This document shows, piece by piece, positions 45,093 through 53,300 of a stretch of 64,000 bases of DNA. Position numbers and translations under genes: made by a program. Source of the DNA: Polaromonas sp. CG_9.7 (GTDB lineage Bacteria > Pseudomonadota > Gammaproteobacteria > Burkholderiales > Burkholderiaceae_C); assembly GCF_015752205.1 (NCBI RefSeq), contig NZ_JADOVG010000002.1, forward strand, positions 124,001-188,000, written 5' to 3'. How positions within the stretch are numbered: position 1 is the first letter of the stretch; every line of letters begins with the position of its first letter. The notes under the pieces are model-generated. The model was given only the letters and a program-made list of their open reading frames with translations. It was not told where the DNA came from and ran no database searches.

Positions 45093-45986
45093 ATGAAGCT
45101 CAAAACCCTCGTTGCTGCAACCTTTGTTGCCTTGGCTTTGCCGGCCTTCGCGCAGAGCGTTGACACCCTGACCAAAATGAAAACCAGCGGCAAGGCCGTG
45201 CTTGGGGTGCGCGAATCTTCAGCGCCCATGGCCTTTGCACTGGGGGCCAACGAAAAGTTCGTTGGCTACCATGTCGAGCTTTGCGAACGCGTGCTGAAAG
45301 ACATCATGCCGGCGGTGAAGTTTGAATACAGCGTGTTGACGGCCCAGAACACCATTCCACTGGTGCAAAACGGCACGGTTGATATTGGTTGCGGTCCCAC
45401 AACCAACAACAAAACACGCCAGCAACAGGTGGCGTTTGCCTTGACCACCTATGTGAGCGAAGTTCGCATGGCGACCAAAGTGAATTCCGGCATCACGTCG
45501 TTTGACCAGCTCGGTGGCCGCACGGTTGCCGCATCGGCAGGCACCACCGCCGTGCAAATGCTGCGCAAACTGTCGCAATCCAAAAATATCGACTTCCCTG
45601 TGTTGCTGGGCAAAGACCACTTTGACAGTTTCTTGCTGATGGAGTCGGGGCGTGCCGATGCCTTTGTGCTGGACGACAACCTGCTGGCGGGCGTTATTGC
45701 CGGGAACCGCAATCCGGCGGGTTACCACATCGTGGGCGAATCATTGGGTGCCGAGCCCATAGCGCTGGTGCTGCGCAAAGACGATCCGGCCTTCAAGACG
45801 GCGGTTGATGACGCCTTGCGCAAGCTCATGAAGTCGGGCGATGTGGAAAAACTCTACAACAAGTGGTTCATGTCACCGATTCCGCCGAGCAACACCAGCC
45901 TTAATTTGCCCATGAGCAACACGCTCAAACAATTGTTGCGCGAACCCAATGACAAGCCCTTGGAGTCGTATGCCGACGGCAAGTAA
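45093..45986 (+). CDS. Amino-acid ABC transporter periplasmic binding protein, GltI-like
   Basis: A 297-residue type II binding protein. Signal peptide KTLVAATFVALALPAFAQS with cleavage near residue 21; mature protein with GKAVLGVRESSAPMAFAL, FVGYHVELCERVLKDIMP, and GTVDIGCGPTTNNKTRQQQV, where the Arg and Asp bind the amino-acid ligand, as in GltI (glutamate/aspartate). No permease or ATPase genes flank it, so it is an orphan that may serve a distant transporter. It precedes a convergent LysR gene that may instead regulate the lysine-catabolism pair. Confidence 0.92.
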   Translation: MKLKTLVAATFVALALPAFAQSVDTLTKMKTSGKAVLGVRESSAPMAFALGANEKFVGYHVELCERVLKDIMPAVKFEYSVLTAQNTIPLVQNGTVDIGCGPTTNNKTRQQQVAFALTTYVSEVRMATKVNSGITSFDQLGGRTVAASAGTTAVQMLRKLSQSKNIDFPVLLGKDHFDSFLLMESGRADAFVLDDNLLAGVIAGNRNPAGYHIVGESLGAEPIALVLRKDDPAFKTAVDDALRKLMKSGDVEKLYNKWFMSPIPPSNTSLNLPMSNTLKQLLREPNDKPLESYADGK

Positions 45987-46074
45987 CTCCATTGCCTAAC
46001 CAACTGCGTGCTTTGCCGGCTTGGCCTGCAGGTGCGGGTTTGATGCAGAAATGAAATGAGTTGCTGCTGTGCTG

Positions 46075-46983
46075 TTACGGCAACAACGCGGCGGCGCAAA
46101 TCCACTGCCGGAAGGCCTGCAGCGGCGGGTAGCTGCTGCGGTTCATGGGCCAGGCCAGGTAATAACGCTCGGCGCTTTCTATGGGTTGCGCATCACAGAC
46201 CGCTTCCACCAGATCTCCGCGCGCAAGTTCAGCCTCGATCAGGAAGCGTGGAAGCAGTGCAACACCCAGCCCGGAAATGGCGGCTTGTGTTGCCACTGCA
46301 AACTGATCAAACAGCATGCCACGTGCTTCACTGGCGAGGGCACCGTGGGCTTGCAACCAGCGCTGCCACGCCTCAGGACGCGACACCAGATGAAGCAATG
46401 GCGCTTGGAGCAGATCAGCTGGCGCGGCAAACCGGTACTGTTCCCGGAGTGCCCGGCTACAGGCCGGAATCACCGTTTCGCGCATCAAGAATTCAAGCTC
46501 TGCGCCAGGCCAGTGGGGCAGGCCGAAGTGAATGGCTGCGTCAACGGCTTCAAGTTCGAAATCAAAGCGCGCGAGACGCGTCGTCAGGTTCAGCGTGATG
46601 CCGGGGTGCTGTGCCAGAAAGTCGGGCAGCCGCGGCGCCAGCCAGCGCGTTCCAAAGGTTGGCAGTATGGCGAGGTTGAGCGTGCCGCCTTTGGGATTGG
46701 TGCGAAAACCCAGCGTTGCATTGGAGATGCGCAACAGCGACACACGGATTTCCTGCGCATAGGCTTGGCCGGCAAGCGTCAGCCGCACGGTCTGGCGTTC
46801 GCGCACAAACAGGCTGGAGTGCAGCAGTTCCTCCAGCGCCCGGATCTGGCGGCTGACGGCGCTTTGCGTGAGGTGGAGTTCAGCCGCAGCAGCGGTGAAA
46901 CTCTGGTGGCGGGCGGCAGATTCGAAGGCCCTCAACAGCGACATCGAAGGAAGAAAACGACTTGAAAGCAGCATGCAGATCAT
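46075..46983 (-). CDS. LysR-family transcriptional regulator, GcvA-like
   Basis: About 302 residues from ATG 46983 (ATGs at 47040 and 46974 are alternatives). SMSLLRAFESAARHQSFTAA, then LHLTQSAVSRQIRALEELL is the GcvA-type helix-turn-helix; the effector domain contains FGTRWLAPRLPDFLAQHPG, standard for this group. It is divergent from the hglS-like gene and is probably its regulator, perhaps sensing a lysine-pathway intermediate. A perfect dyad overlaps the chosen start codon, suggesting autoregulation or a later start. Confidence 0.9.
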   Translation of the reverse strand: MICMLLSSRFLPSMSLLRAFESAARHQSFTAAAAELHLTQSAVSRQIRALEELLHSSLFVRERQTVRLTLAGQAYAQEIRVSLLRISNATLGFRTNPKGGTLNLAILPTFGTRWLAPRLPDFLAQHPGITLNLTTRLARFDFELEAVDAAIHFGLPHWPGAELEFLMRETVIPACSRALREQYRFAAPADLLQAPLLHLVSRPEAWQRWLQAHGALASEARGMLFDQFAVATQAAISGLGVALLPRFLIEAELARGDLVEAVCDAQPIESAERYYLAWPMNRSSYPPLQAFRQWICAAALLP

Positions 46984-46999
46984 TCTAAGCAGGAATGAT
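46979..46999. promoter_or_regulatory. Inverted repeat at the LysR start, candidate operator
   Basis: ATCATTC (46979-46985) and GAATGAT (46993-46999) form a perfect 7-base dyad with a 7-base spacer. The inner TTC-N7-GAA spacing fits the T-N11-A style of LysR sites. It lies at the LysR gene's start, in the gap shared with the hglS-like gene. Confidence 0.4.
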
Positions 47000-47129
47000 T
47001 GACGACCGTAATATCGTTTGACCGTGCTTGCAGTCTTCAATAGGATTGACCATCAGCCCACGAAAGATGATTCCACTGCGGCATGCCCAAGGGTTCATGC
47101 CTTGATTTTTTAACCGAACCCACTACACC

Positions 47130-48530
47130 ATGAGCGAATCTCAATTCGTCAGCAGCAACGATATTCGTACCCGTTTTTCGCAGGCCATGTCCCGTATGTA
47201 TCGTCAGGAGGTGCCTCAATATGGCGCGCTGGTGCAACTGGTGGCTGAAGTCAATGCCCAAACCCTGGCAGCCGAGCCGGGTCTCGCCAGGCAATTAAGC
47301 GAGTCTGGGGAAATCGAACGGCTCGACGCTGAACGTCATGGCGCAATTCGACTGGGCACGCCAGCAGAACTGGCGACCATGCGTCGTCTGTTCGCTGTGA
47401 TGGGGATGCAGCCCGTTGGCTACTATGACCTGTCTGTGGCCGGTGTCCCGGTTCACTCAACCGCATTCAGGCCTGTGGCAGACGCTGCGCTGATGTCCAA
47501 CCCGTTTCGGGTGTTTACCTCGCTGCTGCGTCTGGAGTTGATCGCCGACGAAGCTCTGCGCATTAAAGCCGCCTCCATCCTTGAGCGCCGTCGTATCTTC
47601 ACCAAAGGCGCACTGGCGCTGATCGAGCGTTTTGAACGGGCAGGCGGCCTGACGGCAAAAGAAGCTGATGAATTTGTGGCGGAGGCGCTGCAAACCTTTT
47701 GCTGGCATGCCGAAGCCACCGTCGATGGCCAGACCTACGACAAGCTGCAACAGGCGCACCGCCTGATTGCCGACGTGGTGTGCTTCAAAGGCCCCCACAT
47801 CAACCACTTGACGCCGCGCACGCTTGACATCGATGCCGCTCAGGCCGCCATGCCCCGGTGCGGCATCATCGCGAAGGAATTCATTGAAGGCCCGCCGCGC
47901 CGCCGTTGCGCCATTTTGCTACGCCAGACCAGCTTCAAGGCGCTGGAAGAAAAGGTGTTGTTCCAGGGGGACGATGGCCGGCGCTCGGGCACGCACACGG
48001 CGCGGTTTGGTGAGATCGAGCATCGCGGCATCGCCCTCACGCGTGCCGGACGCCAGCGCTACGACCAGCTTCTGGCGGATGTGCGCGATGGCGCTGTTGC
48101 CAACGAAGATGCTGAAGCCTATGCCAGACGGCTGGCACTGGCCTTTGAGGCATTCCCTGACGACTACGACACGCTGCGCCGCGAAGGGCTGGGGTTTTTT
48201 CGCTATGTGCTGACAGCGCAAGGCAAAGCCGCTGTCGGGGCGGCCGATTTCGAGTCGTCGAGCCGGGAACTTGAAGATCTGATGGCCGAGGGTCTGGTGC
48301 GTGCGCAGCCCATGGTGTATGAAGATTTCTTGCCGGTCAGTGCCGCCGGAATATTCCAGTCAAACCTGGGCAGCGTCGAGCGCAAGCATTACGCCGCACA
48401 AGACGACCAAGCCGCTTTTGAAGCGGCGCTGGGTGCGGCTGTGCATGACGAAATCGAGCTTTATGCACAAGCGCAGACCCGTTCCATCGAACAGGTCCGT
48501 CGCGCATTTCAGGCGCCAGTCAGCGCATGA
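47130..48530 (+). CDS. hglS: 2-oxoadipate dioxygenase/decarboxylase (HglS, DUF1338/YdcJ)
   Basis: A 466-residue DUF1338 protein. HglS is an iron(II) enzyme turning 2-oxoadipate into D-2-hydroxyglutarate in D-lysine catabolism. The known metal ligands of the Pseudomonas putida enzyme (His70, His226 and a Glu near 294) appear at the same places: His70 in DAERHGAIRLG, with Arg74 following, His226 in GPHINHLTPR, and Glu295 in ARFGEIEHRG. Length is typical. A PLP aminotransferase downstream could supply 2-oxoadipate from 2-aminoadipate. Divergent from a GcvA-like LysR gene. Confidence 0.92.
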   Translation: MSESQFVSSNDIRTRFSQAMSRMYRQEVPQYGALVQLVAEVNAQTLAAEPGLARQLSESGEIERLDAERHGAIRLGTPAELATMRRLFAVMGMQPVGYYDLSVAGVPVHSTAFRPVADAALMSNPFRVFTSLLRLELIADEALRIKAASILERRRIFTKGALALIERFERAGGLTAKEADEFVAEALQTFCWHAEATVDGQTYDKLQQAHRLIADVVCFKGPHINHLTPRTLDIDAAQAAMPRCGIIAKEFIEGPPRRRCAILLRQTSFKALEEKVLFQGDDGRRSGTHTARFGEIEHRGIALTRAGRQRYDQLLADVRDGAVANEDAEAYARRLALAFEAFPDDYDTLRREGLGFFRYVLTAQGKAAVGAADFESSSRELEDLMAEGLVRAQPMVYEDFLPVSAAGIFQSNLGSVERKHYAAQDDQAAFEAALGAAVHDEIELYAQAQTRSIEQVRRAFQAPVSA

Positions 48531-48739
48531 GCGCAACGCCGCTGGGGCAGGAGTCAATGGTGCAGCTTCAGCGCCAAGTTCATGGCATTGGCAGCCAAAA
48601 CCTGCACGACACCACTCAGGCGGTGCGGGCGCTGGGTTCTGGAGTTCGACGGTTATTGAATCTTTTGGGCTTGTCCGTTGCAGCCGATTTTGGCTGCGCA
48701 CCAGCGCTTGCCGACACGGGTGAACTTTCTTTTACTTGA
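48527..48739 (+). CDS. Small hypothetical protein between hglS and the aminotransferase
   Basis: A 70-codon frame whose ATG overlaps the hglS stop (ATGA) and that ends 11 bases before the aminotransferase start. No signal peptide, transmembrane helix or known motif is evident; RALGSGVRRLLNLLGLSVAA is weakly hydrophobic. The overlap suggests translation, but it could also be a chance frame in a GC-rich spacer. Function unknown. Confidence 0.35.
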   Translation: MSATPLGQESMVQLQRQVHGIGSQNLHDTTQAVRALGSGVRRLLNLLGLSVAADFGCAPALADTGELSFT

Positions 48740-48750
48740 CTACCTGACGC

Positions 48751-49953
48751 ATGCTGCCTATTCCTTTTGCTTCCAGTTTTGTCAATCCTGCCGGTTCTGC
48801 AATACGTGAACTGTTCCCGTATTTGAGCCAGCCCGGCATCATCTCGCTGGCCGGTGGCTACCCGTCGCCCAGCCTGTTTGACGCTGAAGGATTACAAGAA
48901 GCGGCGGCCAGAGCGCTGTCGGGCGGCGGCGCCCTGCAATACGGCGCCACCGAGGGAATGCCGGCGCTGCGCGAGGCGCTGGCCTTGCTCTGCCGCTCAC
49001 GCGGCATGGTGTGCAGCCCATCTGATCTGATCGTCACCACCGGCTCTCAACAGGCGTTTGACCTGCTGCTGCGCATCTTCATTGAGCCCGGTGACACGGT
49101 CTGCGTCGAAACCCCGGCTTACCCCGCCGCCATCCAGGCCTTGCGTCTGGCGAATGCCAAAATCATGGCCGCCCCGGTTGACGGGCAGGGTCTTGATGTG
49201 GATGCACTTGCCGCTCGCCTGGCCCTGCTGCCCATGGCGCAACGGCCCAGGCTGGTCTATACGGTGCCCACGTTTTCCAACCCTTGCGGCACCTTGCTGC
49301 CCGCTGCGCGGCGTGAGGCCCTGGTGCGTCTGGCGCTTCAATACCATTTCCTGATCGTTGAAGACGACCCCTATGGCGAGCTGAGTTTCATCGATGACCG
49401 GCCGCCCTCACTCTACGCTGTGGGCCAGCGCATCGCCGGGGACGGCAATCCGGTGCTTTACCTGTCAAGCCTGTCAAAAACGGTGGCGCCTGCACTGCGT
49501 ATTGGCTGGCTGACAGCGCCGCCCGATGTACTGCGCCGCTGTGTCGTTGCCAAACAGACGATGGACTTGTGCACGTCGCCGCTGGCACAGCAGATTGCTG
49601 CTGAATACCTGGGAGCAGGCCGGTATCCGGCTGGCGTGGAGCGCGCCCGGACAGAGTACAAGCAGCGCATGCAAGCCATGGCGGATGGGTTGCATGCCAG
49701 GCTCGGCAAAAAAATAGCATTTGTGCAGCCGCAGGGCGGCATGTTCGTTTGGCTGCGCAGCACAGTGCCCGTTAACGCAAAGCAACTGTTTGAGGCTGCC
49801 GTGCAATGCGGCGTTTTATATGTTCCGGGTGCAGCGTTCTATCCGGAAGCGCCCGACCTTGGCACGCTGCGATTGTCGTTTGCTGCTCCTGACGTGGGGC
49901 AGATCCAGGAAGGCATAGAACGGTTGGCGAGGGCTTTTGCGCAGGCAAGTTGA
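48751..49953 (+). CDS. PLP-dependent aminotransferase, 2-aminoadipate aminotransferase/LysN-like
   Basis: A 400-residue fold-type I aminotransferase of the MocR/LysN subgroup, without the MocR DNA-binding domain. IISLAGGYPSPSLFDAEG at the N-terminus, TTGSQQAFDLLLRIF, the cofactor Asp and Tyr in LIVEDDPYGELSF, the Schiff-base Lys in LSSLSKTVAPALRIGW and the substrate Arg in GTLRLSFAAP are all intact. Neighbouring hglS makes 2-aminoadipate to 2-oxoadipate transamination the likely role; other aromatic or branched amino acids are possible. Confidence 0.9.
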   Translation: MLPIPFASSFVNPAGSAIRELFPYLSQPGIISLAGGYPSPSLFDAEGLQEAAARALSGGGALQYGATEGMPALREALALLCRSRGMVCSPSDLIVTTGSQQAFDLLLRIFIEPGDTVCVETPAYPAAIQALRLANAKIMAAPVDGQGLDVDALAARLALLPMAQRPRLVYTVPTFSNPCGTLLPAARREALVRLALQYHFLIVEDDPYGELSFIDDRPPSLYAVGQRIAGDGNPVLYLSSLSKTVAPALRIGWLTAPPDVLRRCVVAKQTMDLCTSPLAQQIAAEYLGAGRYPAGVERARTEYKQRMQAMADGLHARLGKKIAFVQPQGGMFVWLRSTVPVNAKQLFEAAVQCGVLYVPGAAFYPEAPDLGTLRLSFAAPDVGQIQEGIERLARAFAQAS

Positions 49954-50176
49954 GGATTAAAGGCCAAAGACGACCGTGACCGCGATCACGGTTTTTCCAG
50001 ACTCCCGCAATTGATATTGCCGGCGTGTTTCTTTCTGGTGCCGATATTTCCGGTAGTCAAGACAAGGGCGCACGCACCTTCCAAAGGACTGAACTCCAAA
50101 AATATGTAGGGTTAATGGTTGGCAGGAGATGAAATTGCTGCAAAATAGCACGATCGTTCTTTTATTTTCCCCCTCC

Positions 50177-50881
50177 ATGTCTGTCACTTCAATTTCTGTC
50201 AAAAGCGTCCGCACTTCAGGGGCCACGGGCACGTCCAAAAGCGCGCAAAAAGGCCAGCAGACCAAGGCCGCCATTGTCGAGGCAGCCTTGGGGCTGGCGA
50301 CGCAAATCGGCCTGGAAGGCCTGAGCATTGGCGCTCTGGCCGAGGTCATGCACATGAGCAAATCGGGCGTGTTCGCTCATTTCGGCTCGCGCGAAGAACT
50401 GCAGATTTCGGTCGTTCGTGAATACCATGTCCGGTTCGAGGAAGAGGTCTTCTTTCCGGCGCTGCACAAGCCGCGTGGCTTGCCGCGCCTGCATGCGATG
50501 TTTGACAGCTGGATGAACCGGACGTCGGTGGAGATTGATTCGGGCTGCATCTACATCAGCGGCGCCGTCGAATTCGACGACCGGCCCGGTCCGGTGCGCG
50601 ACGCACTCGCCGACTCGGTGCGTATCTGGCTGGCGGCCATGCACCGCGCGGTGGTGCAGGCGACGCAAGCGGGTCATTTCCATCAGCAAACCGATGCGCA
50701 TCAGGTGGTGTTCGAGGTTCATGGTCTCATCCTGGCACTGCACTATGAAGCCCGCTTCCTGAAGACACCCGGCTCCATCGCCCGGGCCAAGACCGCCTTT
50801 GCCAACATGATGGCGCGCCATGCCCGTACGGCCGTGCCCGACCCTGCTTTCCCTGGTTCTTCTTTTTCCAAACCCGCTTGA
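50177..50881 (+). CDS. TetR-family regulator of the fatty-acid oxidation cluster
   Basis: About 234 residues from ATG 50177; an ATG at 50129 gives 16 more residues without homology. Helix-turn-helix: LSIGALAEVMHMSKSGVFAH then FGSREELQ. The C-terminal domain (about 110-225) contains EIDSGCIYISGAVEFDDRP, typical of a TetR_C group found next to acyl-CoA dehydrogenases. It lies 24 bases before the acyl-CoA dehydrogenase on the same strand, so it probably represses this beta-oxidation cluster and responds to acyl-CoA, as FadR/PsrA-type TetR proteins do. Confidence 0.9.
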   Translation: MSVTSISVKSVRTSGATGTSKSAQKGQQTKAAIVEAALGLATQIGLEGLSIGALAEVMHMSKSGVFAHFGSREELQISVVREYHVRFEEEVFFPALHKPRGLPRLHAMFDSWMNRTSVEIDSGCIYISGAVEFDDRPGPVRDALADSVRIWLAAMHRAVVQATQAGHFHQQTDAHQVVFEVHGLILALHYEARFLKTPGSIARAKTAFANMMARHARTAVPDPAFPGSSFSKPA

Positions 50882-50905
50882 CACCCCCAACGCCAAAGGA
50901 TTTCC

Positions 50906-52702
50906 ATGCCCCAGTACAACCCCCCCCTGCGCGACATGCAGTTCGTCATGCACGAAGTGCTCAAGGTCACCGACGAGCTGAAGGTATTGCCCCCGCATGC
51001 CGACATCGACGTCGACACCATCAACGCGGTGCTGGAAGAGGGCGGCAAGTTTGCCGTCGAAGTGGCGTTTCCGCTCAATATCAGTGGCGATGAGGAAGGC
51101 TGCACGCTCGACAAGACCACCCATGAAGTCACGCCGCCCAAGGGTTTCAAGCAAGCCTATGCGCAGTATGTGGAAGGCGGCTGGGCTGCGCTGAGCTGTG
51201 ATCCGGAATACGGCGGCCAGGGCCTGCCGTTCGTGGTCAACCAGTGTTTTTATGAAATGCTGAACTCGGCCAACCAGGCCTGGACGATGTACCCCGGCCT
51301 GTCGCACGGCGCGTATGAAGCGTTGCATGCCCACGGCACCGACGCGCAGAAAAAGCTGTATTTGCCCAAGCTGGTCAGCGGCGAATGGACCGGCACCATG
51401 TGCCTGACCGAGCCGCATTGCGGCACCGACCTCGGCATGCTGCGCACCAAGGCCGAACCGCAGGCCGACGGCACTTTCAAGCTGACCGGCAACAAGATTT
51501 TCATCAGTGCCGGCGAGCACGACATGACGGCCAACATCCTGCACCTGGTGCTGGCCCGCCTGCCCGATGCGCCGCAGGGCAGCAAGGGCATCAGCCTGTT
51601 TATCGTGCCCAAGTTCAACGTCAATGAAGACGGCTCGCTCGGTTCGCGCAACGGCATCTGGTGCGGCGGTCTGGAGCACAAGATGGGCATTCACGGCAAC
51701 GCCACCGCGCAAATCGTGATGGAAGACGCCGTGGGCACCATGGTCGGTGCACCCAACAAGGGCTTGGCCGCGATGTTCGTGATGATGAACGCCGCCCGCC
51801 TCGGCGTGGGCAACCAGTCGCTCGGCCTGACCGAAGTGGCGTACCAGAACGCGCTGGCGTATGCCAAGGACCGCATCCAGATGCGTTCGCTCTCGGGCAC
51901 CAAGGCCAAAGACAAGCCGGCCGACCCGATCATCGTGCACCCCGACGTGCGCAAGATGCTGCTGACCGCCAAGGCCTATGCCGAAGGCGGCCGGGCGCTG
52001 GGCATCTACTGCACGCTGTTGCTTGACAAGGAGCTGTATCACCCGGACGAAAAAGTCCGCAAGGATTCGGGCGAAATAGTCGCGCTGCTGACCCCCATCG
52101 TGAAAGCCTTTTTGACCGACAACGGCCACATTGCCACCAATGCCTGCATGCAGGTGTTCGGCGGCCACGGCTATGTCAAGGAATGGGGCATGGAGCAACT
52201 GGTGCGCGACAACCGCATCAACATGATCTATGAAGGCACCAACACCATCCAGTCGCTTGACCTGCTGGGCCGCAAGGTGCTGGGCAACAACGGCGCGACG
52301 CTGAAGAAGTTCGGCAAGGTAATTGGCGCGCTGATTGCCGAGGAGGGCGTGAACGAGAAGATGGCCGAGTTCATCAACCCGCTGGCCTACCTGGCGGACC
52401 AGATGACCAAGTTCACCACCGAACTGGGTTTCAAGGGCTTCCAGAATCCGGATGAAGTGGGCGCGGCGGCGGTTGATTATCTGCGCGTAGCCGGGCATCT
52501 GGTGTTTGGCTACTTCTGGGCGCGTATGGCGCAAACTGCGCTGCGTGAGATTGCCGCCGGCAATGCCGATCCGTTCTACCTGGCCAAGGTGCAGACGGCG
52601 CGCTTTTATTTCGCCAAACTGTTTCCCGAGACCGCGACGCTGATGCGCACCGCGCGCAGCGGCAGCCGCTCGCTGATGGACACTGACGCGGCGCTGGCCT
52701 GA
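50906..52702 (+). CDS. Acyl-CoA dehydrogenase (with C-terminal ACAD extension)
   Basis: A 598-residue FAD enzyme introducing the first double bond of acyl-CoA. An N-terminal extension (YNPPLRDMQFVMHEVL) precedes the ACAD core; GTMCLTEPHCGTDLGML binds FAD and substrate, GGHGYVKEWGMEQLVRDNRI and IYEGTNTIQSLDLLGRK contain the catalytic Glu region, and a C-terminal ACAD domain of about 120 residues follows. This long form is common in beta-proteobacterial fatty-acid or phenylalkanoate catabolism. Head structural gene of the cluster. Confidence 0.95.
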   Translation: MPQYNPPLRDMQFVMHEVLKVTDELKVLPPHADIDVDTINAVLEEGGKFAVEVAFPLNISGDEEGCTLDKTTHEVTPPKGFKQAYAQYVEGGWAALSCDPEYGGQGLPFVVNQCFYEMLNSANQAWTMYPGLSHGAYEALHAHGTDAQKKLYLPKLVSGEWTGTMCLTEPHCGTDLGMLRTKAEPQADGTFKLTGNKIFISAGEHDMTANILHLVLARLPDAPQGSKGISLFIVPKFNVNEDGSLGSRNGIWCGGLEHKMGIHGNATAQIVMEDAVGTMVGAPNKGLAAMFVMMNAARLGVGNQSLGLTEVAYQNALAYAKDRIQMRSLSGTKAKDKPADPIIVHPDVRKMLLTAKAYAEGGRALGIYCTLLLDKELYHPDEKVRKDSGEIVALLTPIVKAFLTDNGHIATNACMQVFGGHGYVKEWGMEQLVRDNRINMIYEGTNTIQSLDLLGRKVLGNNGATLKKFGKVIGALIAEEGVNEKMAEFINPLAYLADQMTKFTTELGFKGFQNPDEVGAAAVDYLRVAGHLVFGYFWARMAQTALREIAAGNADPFYLAKVQTARFYFAKLFPETATLMRTARSGSRSLMDTDAALA

Positions 52703-52731
52703 TTTATCAACGTTTTAATGCTGGAGCGCAT

Positions 52732-53166
52732 ATGTACCGTGCATTGATAGCTATTGTTTTAGGAGCTGCTTTCGGGCCCGCGATGGCCCAGGGCACGCCC
52801 GTGGGCCTGTGGCGCAGTTTCGACGACAAGACAGGCGAGGCCAAGGCCGAGGTCCGCATTGCCGAGACGTCGGGGGTTTTGAGCGGGAAAATAGAAAAGC
52901 GCCTGCTCAAGACCGCCAAACCCGACGATGTCTGCACCGAATGCAGCGACGACCGCAAGGACCAGCCGCTGCTTGGCCTCGAAATCATCCGGGGCGCCAA
53001 AAAGGCCGAAGGCGCGGGCGTGTGGGAGGGGGGCAAGATTCTGGACCCTGAAAACGGAAAAAACTACACGCTCAAAATGACGCCGGTTGAGGACGGCAAA
53101 AAGCTGGATGTCCGGGGCTCGTTCGGGCCTTTCGGGCGCACCCAGACCTGGGTTCGCGTCAATTGA
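52732..53166 (+). CDS. DUF2147 secreted protein
   Basis: A 144-residue protein with a signal peptide (YRALIAIVLGAAFGPAMAQ, cleavage after Ala-Gln) and one DUF2147 domain: GLWRSFDDKTGEAKAEVRI, a CTECSDDRKDQPLLGLEII segment, GKILDPENGKNYTLKM and a C-terminal GRTQTWVRV. Such proteins are often found beside fatty-acid catabolic genes, but their function is not established. The DNA for the signal peptide (52745-52778) resembles part of the dispersed repeat. Probably periplasmic. Confidence 0.88.
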   Translation: MYRALIAIVLGAAFGPAMAQGTPVGLWRSFDDKTGEAKAEVRIAETSGVLSGKIEKRLLKTAKPDDVCTECSDDRKDQPLLGLEIIRGAKKAEGAGVWEGGKILDPENGKNYTLKMTPVEDGKKLDVRGSFGPFGRTQTWVRVN

Positions 53167-53300
53167 CCCACCCCGCCTGAGGCTCATTGCGTGTAGCCTC
53201 ATTCCCTTTCCAGGGGCGACATCTCTGGCCCGACAGCGCCGGCTCCACGCTGTCATTGGCTTGAAAGATGCGCTGAATCAGTAATCGACAAGGAAAAAAA

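Noticed and set aside
50216..52534. Minus-strand open frame of 772 codons opposite the TetR and acyl-CoA dehydrogenase genes
   Set aside because: Composition (His, Gln, Arg and Gly rich) is that of the complement of a GC-rich gene; the plus-strand products have clear catalytic motifs.
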